Assembly (NCBI GenBank): GCA_010356995.1
Contig: ML996692.1
Location: forward strand, 321,933 to 385,932
Origin: Trichodelitschia bisporula
Taxonomy: Eukaryota; Ascomycota; Dothideomycetes; Phaeotrichales; Phaeotrichaceae
Length of the DNA stretch: 64,000 bases
Direction: 5' to 3'
Shown here in pieces: positions 33,632 through 43,681 of the stretch (position 1 is the first letter of the stretch; each line of letters opens with the position of its first letter). Made by a program: the position numbers and the translations under genes. Below the pieces are notes generated by a model. That model was not told the DNA's origin, made no database searches, and saw only the letters and a list, made by a program, of their open reading frames with translations.

Positions 33632-35170
33632 CGCGGCGGTGCTGGAGGGTTCTCCGCGCTGTTTGTGCTCGGCGGTTGTGCTTGTATGCGCTCGTGAAAT
33701 CGGCGACGGTATGGTGATTGTCGTATTGATGAAGAATAATGTAGTGCTGGTGAAGTGGTGCGCTCTTGCACGAGGTCGAGTGAGAGGTGGCGGGTCAGAG
33801 GTGGCACAGGCCGGAAAGCTCACTTGTCAATGGAACCAGACCGTTGACAGTGAAGCGACGTCTGATCGATATCTTGGCACATGTCAGCCTCAGGCATGAA
33901 GTGAGGATCTTATCTTATCGATTGACGATAAACGATGAGCCCCTCAGCAACCCAGAACACAACCATAATGGAGTCAAGGCCTTCAATCTTGCCTCTAGCA
34001 TCAATGGCGAGCCGGTGAAAAGAGTCCTGCTCACATTAAACCATTTTATACCTACTATAAGTCCTTAGCATCGAAGAAGCTTTCGCATGTCACAGGAAGT
34101 CACCTCGCTGGAGCAATTTAACTGCTGATGCGTCCGGTTTGCCTGCGAAGAGTAATCGTAGTAAACGTGCGTGAAGATGTTACGGGCATTTGAGCGGAAG
34201 CGCACCCGAAATTCACTCAAGTCTCTGTACCACCGTATCTCGTGAAAATCTACGTCACATCCACTGCGCCGCTCGTGCAGCGCCCCTGCTTAGCGCCGAC
34301 CGCGACCGCAACCTCAACCTCACCCTCCTCATTTCTCCTGCAACGTCCTGCTATCTTGAGTTCACCCACCGCGCAGCAATATTTTCTCGGAGATGGCCGC
34401 CATGTACAGCATTCTATTAATCCTTCATCGACCCCATTTTGCCCTTGAAGGAAGAGTCCGAGCGTGACTCCGTCATAAGTTCGGAGTAAGACAGTTTTGT
34501 CGTTCAGCCCTGTTGCGGCATATCGCCGCTGGGGCTGGGGCGTCTATTTTTGGAATATCGTGAAGTCCTCCACCGCCATCCCCACTCCGAACCTCTACCG
34601 CACTGTTTCTACAGGGCTGATGTGGCTAGATCAGATGCTCGAGTACGAGAGATCCAATACTTGCTGTCAGGTAGCACGTCAACCTCATGGCCTCTCTCGC
34701 CACAGTAAGCACCCGCCACGGACATACGAGCACGCAACGGTGTGGTTGCATCGTCACTGCCACTGACCCGATTCAACGCTCTGGCGAATGTCTCCACTCT
34801 CGCCGTATTCTCGGCCATCACCATGTTGCGGGTGAAGTCTGCTGTCCATGTGGCCGAGTTGACTCCGCCGCATGCCTGCCGTTTGCCTGTCTATGATGCC
34901 AGTGTAGCATCGGCTCCACGCCCCCACGACAATGAGGATCCGCTCTAAATTTGCGCAAGACGGTGCCCCCGATACGAGAGTCTTCGTGCTTGCTAATGTA
35001 TAAGTGATCCGCTTCCCGTCCATTCTTTCGCCATCATCATCCCATCACATTATTCAGCCTTTCACGCTATATATTCAGTCGCTTCATCTCCGGCTCAAAC
35101 ACATTCGCTCAGAGCTGTATCAATCGCTACTGGAATCAACTTTCTACTTTCGCTTTGAAATACCTTCGCT
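33632..35170. other. Divergent intergenic region between TAF9 and the secreted wall protein gene
   Basis: About 1.5 kb with no supported gene. The last 150 bp before 35171 are C/T-rich with a TATA element (35068-35075), consistent with a strong promoter for the wall protein. Confidence 0.5.
35068..35075 (+). promoter_or_regulatory. TATA element of the secreted wall protein gene
   Basis: CTATATATTC occurs about 100 bp upstream of the ATG at 35171 and within a C/T-rich leader. The position fits a fungal TATA box. Confidence 0.5.
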
Positions 35171-36157
35171 ATGTACACCTCAGTCGCAGCTATCATTGCC
35201 CTGGCGGGCACCGTGTCGGCTTCTTATGCCCACGGCATCAACGGCACCTGGCCCTCGTCGACGAAATCCGTTGCCTCCTCATCATCGGCATCCTCTTCCT
35301 CCTACATCCTGCCGTCGAGCTCCAGCACCAAGGCCTCGTCGAGCTCCAGCAGCAAGGCCTCGTCCTACAGCTCTCCCATCCCCACAAAGAGCACCGCAAC
35401 CCTCACTACCTACACCACAACCACTGACTGCCCGGTAACATACACCCGCACCCACGGCTCATCCGTCGAAATCGTCACCACCTACACCACAAGCATCGTA
35501 ACAGTAACCTCCTGCAAGGGGGGCTGTTCTCACCAGCCGACCTCATCCTCCAAGCCCCCCAGCGGCACCGGCAGCTACAGCCATCCTCCGCCGCCGCCTT
35601 CATCCAGCCCGCAACCGCCGCACAGCTCCAAGACAATCACGACCGTCTACCCGACGACGCTGACGTCGACGCAAACTAAGTGGGTCCCGTGCAGCACGCC
35701 CCTCTCCAGCGCCGCCGGCACGACTTGGTACTCGACCTGGTTGACGCCGACGCTCATCCCGACGGCCTGGGTCTCTACCTGCACCGAGACGTACACTCTC
35801 GCGCCTCCCGCGCCCACGAAGCCCGTCGCGCCGGTTAACCCTGTCGTCCCGGGCAAGCCGGAGTCCTGCCCGCCTGCGGTTGTGAAGACAGTTACTGTCA
35901 CGGTCACGGCGACGGCGACTGCCGGTCAACCGGGTCATCCGGGCAAGCCGAGCCAGTCGGGCCAGGAGACGAAGACCAGCACGGTCGCTCATCCCAACCC
36001 GAGCTCGGCTGGCGAGCCGCCCGTCAAGTCCTCCAGCAGCTCGAAGTCTTTGTCGTCCTACAAGCCGACCGGTACCGGGACTGGCATCAGCTACCCGCAC
36101 GGTACGGGTGCGCCGGTGAAGTGGGTCAAGCCTGCGCACCCGCACTGGGTGGTGTAA
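35171..36157 (+). CDS. Secreted Ser/Thr/Pro-rich cell-wall-type protein
   Basis: A single exon of 328 residues. Residues 1-18 (MYTSVAAIIALAGTVSAS) are a signal peptide. The mature protein is dominated by Ser/Thr/Pro with runs such as SSSSSTKASSSSSSKASS, which would be heavily O-mannosylated. Two cysteine-containing TTY.TT.DCPVT and TTYTTSIVTVTSCKGGC segments resemble repeats in fungal wall and adhesin-like proteins. Further cysteines lie in KWVPCSTP, VSTCTETY and PESCPP. The C-terminus (PHGTGAPVKWVKPAHPHWVV) is not the hydrophobic tail of a GPI anchor, so it is probably secreted or held in the wall non-covalently. Function is unknown; repetitive composition makes homology calls weak. Confidence 0.8.
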   Translation: MYTSVAAIIALAGTVSASYAHGINGTWPSSTKSVASSSSASSSSYILPSSSSTKASSSSSSKASSYSSPIPTKSTATLTTYTTTTDCPVTYTRTHGSSVEIVTTYTTSIVTVTSCKGGCSHQPTSSSKPPSGTGSYSHPPPPPSSSPQPPHSSKTITTVYPTTLTSTQTKWVPCSTPLSSAAGTTWYSTWLTPTLIPTAWVSTCTETYTLAPPAPTKPVAPVNPVVPGKPESCPPAVVKTVTVTVTATATAGQPGHPGKPSQSGQETKTSTVAHPNPSSAGEPPVKSSSSSKSLSSYKPTGTGTGISYPHGTGAPVKWVKPAHPHWVV

Positions 36158-37626
36158 ACGGTTAACGTCTGATGTCCGATGTCACTCCTTTGTAAATGTC
36201 CGATTTGTCGGCGCTTCCGTGTCGGCGGAGCGCGTTTTGGTTGGGAAAATATGCATCATGGCCCGGTTTTGGCCCTTACGATCCTTAGATAATGTAACGT
36301 CTCCATCATTTGGTAGAATAGTTGAAGAGCAATCTAATTTATAATTGCTGCTGAATTTTTGGCTTTTAATGTGCAGTGGTATCTATTGTCGTGACTTTAG
36401 ACTCTTTAAAATCTATCGCCGTCTAATTTCTAATGTTAACATGGAAGGAGCATTGTTATGTCAGGAAGGTACATGCGAAGGGTCATGATGTAATGAGCGC
36501 ATGATAGAAGGAAGGAGCAAAGGAGGATACCTGGCATCGTATATTTAAGTCTTAAAAGTCTCCGACTCTTTTCTTCTCTTCGTCTTCTACTTCGATCTTC
36601 AGTTTAACCCTTACACAGTTGCCCTTGCTTGCGTAATGAGCCTTGCTCCCATCATTCTCCGAAGCATTTTAAGGCGTGCACTTCACTGTTGACGTTAGAA
36701 TTTACGCCAAGTCGAGCTTTCTCTCGCTGACCCCATTCGCAGCTCTTGGAAGGCCACGAGCTCGCGCGGTAAAGCTTGACTTTCCTCTTTTCGGGTAGTT
36801 GGCGCTTACTATCTATAAAGACTGCGGACCGCTAACATGTGCTAGCAGGACACTTAGCAGCAAATCTAATTCGCAACAAGGTCGATACCGGTGAATGTTT
36901 TCGGTTCTGGCGATATGCCAAAGCCGCTTGTGAGACAACAGGTCGTCGGATCGCTGCGGGAATGGCGTGCGTCGCGGGAAGATGCGTCTGTCATTGTACT
37001 TGGCGAATGAATTTTCCGTCTCCCAAGCCTTCCACGCCCTCCTCAGCCTATCCGATGGCGGCTGGACGCCGCACACTACCCCGTATATCGGGTGTGGGTC
37101 TCGGGGGGCCTGAAGTTCGGGGTTCGAGCCTCATATATGCACTGGACTATTGATCTAGGCCTTACGCCGCGACAACTTCTCAACAAATATTCGTCCGTTC
37201 CCACGCAAAGAAACAGACTAAAGTACCAAGTTAAGGCTTGGATGCAGGTGTTCTAAGGTTGAAGTGGTTAGGTCTTTGTATCAGCCACCACATCTGCGGA
37301 TTCTAGGCCCCTGTGATTTGCCGCCTGCGCCGCCATCTCGTCGCGTGAAGGCAAATCGTTCCCTCACTAGAACTAGAAATGCGGCACTTTAGACGTCGTC
37401 TCGGTAGCTAGCTGCGCCAACGCAGTGGGGCATGGACGCCGTACGCGGGGCAGCCTGATAACGCTCGCGTGTATATACATATCTAGCTCTGCATCCCCCC
37501 GCTTCCCTGCTTTGGCCGTCAATCCTCTGGCTTCCTAATCTTCTCCCTACTCCGCAGCCTTGCCTGGAGATCCGCCCCCTAGCACCAAAGCAAATCGATC
37601 CCTCTCGGGATCTCTCCGGCAGCGAG
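36158..37626. other. Intergenic region, AT-rich in part
   Basis: About 1.47 kb without a supported gene. Bases 36240-36700 are clearly more AT-rich than the surroundings. A TATA-like GTATATACAT at 37471-37480 lies about 150 bp before the membrane-protein ATG. Confidence 0.5.
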
Positions 37627-39567
37627 ATGTATCGCCCCGTGCCGAGCGACAACTCCAACATTTCCCTTTCACAGCTCAAGGGCCCGCTAGCCCCAGACAT
37701 CACCGAGCAGCCTTCGAGGCCCATCACACCCGCCCCGCGTCGCAACCATGCCCGACCCTGGGCTTCCATCTGGCACACCGCGGTCCCCATTTCCCTAACC
37801 ATCATCCCCCTCATCGCCTTCATCGTCTGGCTCGCCATCTCAAGCCGCAAAAACGGCGAAATCAGCAGCCTCTCCGGCACCATCGGCGGCCGCCTCACGC
37901 AAACCCAAGCCAAAGCCGTCGACTTCATCTGCGGCGCCGTGCTGGCCCCGGCCACCGTGCTCCTGCTCAACTTCTACTGGTTCGGAAACACGCTGGTCAC
38001 GGCGGTAAATGAAAAGGGTTCTGCTGTGCCGCTGGTCACCCTCGTCGAGGCGAGCATGACGGACTCGGGCTCGTACAGTGTGTTGAAACTTTTCAATCTG
38101 GTGCGGAGCAAGACGCCCCGCATGCTCAGCCTTGCTGCGCTGGTGCTGCTCTCTGCATTGACGAAGACAGCGTTTTCGAACTTCATCGCGTATGAGGCGT
38201 ACACGGACGCATCTATCGCCTCGACGGCTAAGCTTCGCGCGCTCAATATGCCGTTTCGTCTCAGTCCGCTGGCAGGTTTAAGCACCAACCCGTACAACTA
38301 CACCCGGACTCAGTGGTTGAATTTCGGCAGCCAAGCAGTTGGGATGCTCAACGATGTAGCTTACTACAGCGCCGCCGACAAGCTGGTTGATGACACGTAT
38401 GTGGGCATAAATGCGACCCAAGCTGCCCTGAACTCCCTTCCGCCAGAGGTCGTCGCCCTTCAAGATGTGCCCGGCTACCGCCTGTCTGTGGATTGCCGCG
38501 CCGTGCCGCCTGATACACTGGGAGTCACGCAAATGGGCGGATTTAGAGTGGCAATATCCGCGATCCTCGACGACGGAACCTTGTACATTGGGGACTTTCC
38601 CGGGCAGGCGACGGTTTTGACGAACAGTTACAACGATAACTACAGCTTTATCGGGTTCAATGGGAAGACCAGCGCATATCTCGGGTATATGACCTCGTTC
38701 AATCTAACCCGCACCAATCGAACAGAGGATTCCCCCTACGGAAAAATCACCTTCAAGGCATATAACATGACCGGCCAAGGCAAAACCGACACCGGCACCG
38801 GCGGCTTCAGCGGTACGAAAACGGTTATGTCCAGCTGGGGTTTCCGCTGCCAGGTCTTCCGACAAGCAGGCGCGCACAACCTGCGGCGCAATCCCGATCT
38901 GACCTGGAGGCTGGCAGGCAGCACATGGCCGTCTTCGGAAGCCAAAGTTCTTCACCCGCTCCTGCTCGCCGACTGGCAAACGAGCCTGAACTACCGCGCT
39001 CCCGGCTCGTTCGACAGTGCGACCTCCCAGCCCGGCCTCGCTCCGGCCTTCTTCCAGGGCGCACGCATATGCCCCAAGGACGCAGACACACCGACCGGGT
39101 GCCCATCATCAGTAGTTGACTACAAGCTCAACGTGCTGAACTTCCTGTACGCGGCCGGGGAAATGGAGCGCATAGCGCTGGAGGTGCTGAACGCGAACTT
39201 GACTTCCAACGACGGCCAATTCCAAGTAGCAGGACAACGCAGCACGCTCTTCTACCGCATCACCTACGTGCCTGCCATTCTGATCGTCGGGCTGCTGAGC
39301 ACGTTCCTAGCTGGCGTCATCACCCTCGGCTTCACTTTTGTCAGTTGGCGGACGGTCGGTTTCCGTCTCTGGCGCCCGGTGGACTCGTTGCGTGTGATTA
39401 TCGACAGTGCGCACTCGTTTCGCGATGATCCGACGGTGCAGGAGATGAGTGGGGCGGATACGGAGACACTCGAGGAGTGGGCGACGAAGTTCCACGTCAA
39501 GTATCAAGCGCAGTCGTCGAGCGAGGCTGCTCCTCTTAGGCTGGTGGCCTTGGATGGGAAGTCGTGA
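37627..39567 (+). CDS. Uncharacterised multi-span membrane protein with a large glycosylated ectodomain
   Basis: A single exon of 646 residues. A cytosolic Pro-rich N-terminus precedes hydrophobic spans at about 51-72 (AVPISLTIIPLIAFIVWLAI), 98-118 (FICGAVLAPATVLLLNFYWF) and 165-180 (LSLAALVLLSALTK). A domain of about 350 residues follows, with many N-glycosylation sequons (NYT, NAT, NLT, NRT, NMT) and several cysteines. A C-terminal span (ITYVPAILIVGLLSTFLAGV) and a cytosolic tail close the protein. The architecture resembles a fungal group of plasma-membrane proteins of unknown function (DUF3176-like), but I cannot confirm membership by eye. No introns are needed. The likely site is the plasma membrane. 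Confidence 0.75.
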   Translation: MYRPVPSDNSNISLSQLKGPLAPDITEQPSRPITPAPRRNHARPWASIWHTAVPISLTIIPLIAFIVWLAISSRKNGEISSLSGTIGGRLTQTQAKAVDFICGAVLAPATVLLLNFYWFGNTLVTAVNEKGSAVPLVTLVEASMTDSGSYSVLKLFNLVRSKTPRMLSLAALVLLSALTKTAFSNFIAYEAYTDASIASTAKLRALNMPFRLSPLAGLSTNPYNYTRTQWLNFGSQAVGMLNDVAYYSAADKLVDDTYVGINATQAALNSLPPEVVALQDVPGYRLSVDCRAVPPDTLGVTQMGGFRVAISAILDDGTLYIGDFPGQATVLTNSYNDNYSFIGFNGKTSAYLGYMTSFNLTRTNRTEDSPYGKITFKAYNMTGQGKTDTGTGGFSGTKTVMSSWGFRCQVFRQAGAHNLRRNPDLTWRLAGSTWPSSEAKVLHPLLLADWQTSLNYRAPGSFDSATSQPGLAPAFFQGARICPKDADTPTGCPSSVVDYKLNVLNFLYAAGEMERIALEVLNANLTSNDGQFQVAGQRSTLFYRITYVPAILIVGLLSTFLAGVITLGFTFVSWRTVGFRLWRPVDSLRVIIDSAHSFRDDPTVQEMSGADTETLEEWATKFHVKYQAQSSSEAAPLRLVALDGKS

Positions 39568-41564
39568 TCCACGAAGGACGAAAGCGGTCAACACTGCCAC
39601 ACCGGCGTCGAGGGCCAGTAATCACTGCATCTGAGCACATGGATGTCGCTGCGGCTCGGCCTGTGTTTAGTTATGATGTCGGGGCTTGGGGAAGGTGATG
39701 AGTTATCCTCCGCTCCGCCGTCGGTGTCCGTTCGCGGCTCGGCAATGCGAGGACGAGTTAAGGCCGACCATAACAGCCTTACCGACACTTGGTTTTGGAT
39801 GACTTCAGCTGCGGCGGCCTTGCATAATCGCTGACTAGTTGGTTTCGTGGCGGCGCCTGGCTGAGGTCTTTGCTTCGAGGCCTTCGAGCTGACTGCATTG
39901 TGCAGACTGGTGAAGCGACCTGGAGTTCTCCACCAAGGCGGAAGACTGGCGTCGCAATTCATTGGTCTGCTTCGAGAGCGGGATGTCTTCCTTAAACGCC
40001 GACGAGGAATTTGCGGTGGAGCGGTGAGCTTTGTAAGCTTCTCTTTGTGGGGCCAGAGGGTCCAAAGGAGCTATCAGTCGTTCGGCTACTGTAGTAGTCA
40101 TTCTTGGAGATCTCTAGCAGACCAAATTCAAATCGATCGTGGAGCATGTCGTCGTCTCGATTAGGGAACTAACCATAAAGAAGAAACCCTTCCCTCACTG
40201 TTATCACCGAATTATCTGACTACAGCGGCAGGGCGGGACTACCAGCGCCGCAGTCATCAAGTCCCCAGCCCACACAAATTAATACGCCCAAGATATCCGA
40301 TCTAAATCTCACCGATCGCCACCAGGAACACTGGCGGCCTCAAATCCGACAACCACGTCTCAATCTCCCATGCTCGTTCCTGTCGCTATACCGTACATTG
40401 TAATATCAAAGCAAAGTAACCGCATCTCATTAGACCCCCGCGCTAGATCTAAGGTGGAAAACTACCGAACCGAGGAACTACGCATGCACTGCGGTCGTCT
40501 GCGTTGGTCGTCACGTGTGGAGCGAGAGGAGGGGAGGGAGACGTTATCCCGAGAGCCTCGCTTTGCTCTCTTCGCGCCGGGATATGTGTGGTGAGCTGAG
40601 CGTGCAGAGATCCCGTATCATGCAGCCGGACGGGCTGCGAGGATCCAGAGCTGCGAAGTTTGATGCAAGGCGAGGTTTGTGCGGCGGGAAGCCCCCACTC
40701 GCCTGGGTGCGGGGAATGTCGGGGGCCTTGCATCACTGCAGGCCGCTACGGTACCTCAAAATTGTACCGTAATGCGGCTCGAGCCGACCCCGAGGCTCAC
40801 TTTCTCGGGGCTCACGGTGGATTAATATACAACGTGGTACCGGTTTGGGGGTTGTTAGCCGGCTGGGCGTGAGATTTAGGTGAGATGGAGGTGCTTGGGC
40901 CTGGTGTGATTTGACGTTGGGGGCGATATTACGGTCAAGGCTTGCTGCGGTGTTTAGACGCGGTGGAAGTGTGGATAAGAATTTTTTTGGTGGAGGTTGG
41001 TTGCATGACATATCCCGGGTGAAGACATGGCTTGCTCTCTAGTGAGGGGAAAGGCTCGATTATCAATCACCTTCCCTTGGCCCCTCTTTGTTGAATTCCC
41101 TGACGCGCCTATCGTCATGACCCTCCACTTCTTCCCGCTCCCATGCAGATCGTCAGGCTGATGCCGTGGGGCGGCTTAATTCCGGACCATTTGCGGTCCA
41201 GCGCGAAGTATCGTAGGGCGGCTTTATTCTCTGCCCCTCTCACTTGGCTTGCACGTAACCTTAACCCCGCTTGGGAGTGGCGGGCGCGGGCGTATGCTGT
41301 GAATATGTGAGAACGGTGACGGGGGGTAGGGAAGGTTCCACCGAGGCGCTTGTGAGGGGCGAGCGGGGCTCCGGGGCTCCAGGTCGCGTAACTACGTAGT
41401 ATCTGCTAGAAGGGGTGGGGTGCGAGGGTGTGTATATTAACTGTCGGGGAGAAGCTCTCGTTCTAGCTTCCGAACTCTCTCCTCTTGACTTCAACACCGT
41501 TTGCAACTCTCCGATCCTACACCTACACTTACGAATTGATCAGTTGATACATATACCAGCAAAT
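39568..41564. other. Intergenic region before the aldehyde dehydrogenase gene
   Basis: About 2 kb in which I can support no gene; open frames overlap on both strands and have no motifs. A palindromic ACTACGTAGT lies at 41391-41400, and the ALDH TATA element at 41432-41438. Confidence 0.5.
41432..41438 (+). promoter_or_regulatory. TATA element of the aldehyde dehydrogenase gene
   Basis: TGTATATTAA lies about 130 bp upstream of the ATG at 41565, ahead of a C/T-rich leader, as expected for a strong fungal promoter. Confidence 0.5.
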
Positions 41565-43050
41565 ATGGTGGCCACTAAGCCTGATATCGACTTCGAGACC
41601 TTCTACAACATCGTCGACGGCCAGAAGCGCTCCGCCTCCTCCTTCACCAATGGCGTCGACCCCACCACCGCCGAGAAGCTGTGGGACGTCCCCGTCGCCA
41701 CGGAGCAGGACGTGAACGACGCCGTCGACGCCGGTAACCGCGCCTTCAAGTCCTGGTCCAAGACGCCCATCGAGAAGCGCCGCGAGCTCATGAATCAATT
41801 CGTCGACCTGTACGATGCCTACACCAAGGAGTTCACAACCCTCATCTGCAAGGAAACGGGCAAGCCCGCCATGTTCGGCGGCTCAGAGGTCCAGTCCGTC
41901 AAGGAGATGATCTCCCATCATGCTAGCCTCGACCTCCCCGTCGAGAAGTACGAGGACGATGACAAGTCCGTCACAACCCGCTTCGTGCCCCTCGGCGTCG
42001 TCGGCGCGATCTGCCCCTGGAACTTCCCTATGCTGCTGAGCGCGGGCAAGATTGGCCCGGCGCTTATTGCTGGCTGCACGATAATCCTCAAGCCCTCGCC
42101 CTTCACGCCCTACACTGGCCTTAAGCTCGTCGAGCTTGCGCAGTCGGTCTTCCCGCCCGGTGTTGTGCAGGCGCTTGGCGGCGATGACAGGCTCGGGCCG
42201 TGGATGACCGCCCACCCCGGCATTGCGAAGATCTCGTTCACTGGGTCCGTCGCGACGGGCAAGCGCATCATGGAGGCGTGCTCCAAGACGCTAAAGCGCA
42301 TCACCCTCGAGCTGGGCGGGAACGACCCGTGCATCGTGATGCCGGACGTTGACCTGGACAAGGCGGTGCCGGAGGTAACCATCGGGTGCTTCTTCAACTC
42401 AGGCCAGGTACGTCTCATCCCCACCCTTCTTCAGAAGCAACTAACAACCCCAGGTCTGCGTCGCAACCAAGCGCGTCTACATCCACGAATCCATCTACGA
42501 CGAATTCGTCAAGCGCATGGTGGCCTTCACCAAAGCCGCGCTCAAAGTCGGGCCTAGCCACGAGCCCGGCGTCATGATCGGGCCGATCCAGAACTCAATG
42601 CAGTACGAGCGGGTCAAGGGCTTCTTCGACGACAGCAAGAAGCAAGGTTACAAGTTCGCAACCGGCGAGCCCGAAGTGCGCGAGGGCAAGGGCTTCTGGA
42701 TCACGCCCACCATCATCGACAACCCTCCGACCGAGTCGCGCATCATCCAGGAGGAGCCCTTCGGCCCCATCGTGCCGACGCAGCCGTGGAGCGATCTGGA
42801 CGAAGTCATCGCCCGCGCCAACAACACGAACGTCGGTCTCGGCGCCAGCGTGTTCACGAAGGATATCGCGAAGGGAGAGGAGATTGCGGCGCAGCTGGAG
42901 GCGGGCAATGTCTTCATTAACAGCTTCACGAAGCCCATTCCCCAGGCGTACTTCAGCGGACATAAGGAGAGCGGGATTGGCGGCGAGTGGGGGAATCAGG
43001 GCGTGCTGTCGTACTGCAATGCGCATGCGGTGCATGTGTACAAGAAGTGA
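41565..43050 (+). CDS. NAD(P)-dependent aldehyde dehydrogenase
   Basis: Two exons (41565-42407, 42454-43050) with a 46-bp intron encode 479 residues. Family motifs are intact: PWNFPMLLSAGKIGPALIAG and KPSPFTPYTGLKL in the cofactor domain, FTGSVATGKRI for NAD(P) binding, LELGGNDP with the general-base glutamate, and the spliced NSGQVCVATKR with the catalytic cysteine. EEPFGPIVP and a C-terminal SGIGGEWGNQGVLSY block follow. It oxidises aldehydes to acids in the cytosol; there is no obvious targeting peptide, and the substrate is unknown. ATG 41565 is preferred to an in-frame ATG at 41415 because the added 50 residues come from the TATA-containing leader. The second exon keeps normal length, so the gene appears functional. 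Confidence 0.95.
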
Positions 43051-43681
43051 GTTGCTGTAATACCCGATTAGTCGCGAACGTACATAACGAGGAATTTATG
43101 CACTATGCCTCCTCCGCTCCGAAGTCGAACTTGTGATTCCCGAAGTAGGTGCAGCGAGATATCTGCGTGGCATCTGGGTGTCTGGTGGCTTACTGGCGTA
43201 TTAACCGAGCACGTGGCGCAGGTGATGCAAACACTGTATATAAACTGAGTCTGAAGTCAGAATATATACAGTAGAGTTCTCATCACTGCTTCCGCCCTCA
43301 TTACTGCGGCGTGGTTGCTGTACACGTGGATTTCAGCGTTAGCAGCTTCTACTCTTCCGGACTTATCGGTGTAAAAGTGAAGAAGGTATCGCCGGATCTA
43401 ACGATAGTCGGAAAGCTTAGATCCGACTATCGTCAGATCCGGCGATGCCTTCCACTCTTTTATACCGAAAGTCCGGAAGAGCAGTACGTAGTAGCTGTTG
43501 GTGCTGAGATCCACGTGCACGGCGAGTTGGAGTGGATCGTTGAGGAAAGGGTTGTGATCCTTTTAAGCTGGAGTCTGGGAGGATGTTGGCTGGGATGGAT
43601 CGATGCGGCGTGGCGTACGGGTAGCCGATGTAGCGGGTTATGCTTGTGGAGAATATACAGTGTCGTTAAGCATGCAGTTGA
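43051..43681. other. Intergenic region between convergent genes, containing a long inverted repeat
   Basis: This 631-bp gap lies between the 3' ends of the aldehyde dehydrogenase and RRG7-like genes. Most of it is taken up by the inverted repeat at 43321-43520 and its weaker flanks. Confidence 0.6.
43321..43520. repeat. Long imperfect inverted repeat, MITE-like
   Basis: Bases 43321-43412 are an imperfect reverse complement of 43422-43520 around a 9-nt loop (AAGCTTAGA). Paired blocks include ACACGTGGAT/ATCCACGTG, CTCTTCCGGACTT/AAGTCCGGAAGAG, TCGCCGGATCT/AGATCCGGCGA and CGATAGTCGGA/TCCGACTATCG. Most mismatches are transitions, with a few small indels. Weaker similarity continues outward to about 43290 and 43560. 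It could be a non-autonomous DNA transposon of foldback type, or a decayed inverted duplication. No clear target-site duplication was found. Confidence 0.85.

Noticed and set aside
37100-37140. GGGGTTCGAGCCTC, another T-arm-like string
   Set aside because: The stem does not pair over five bases and no cloverleaf can be drawn around it.
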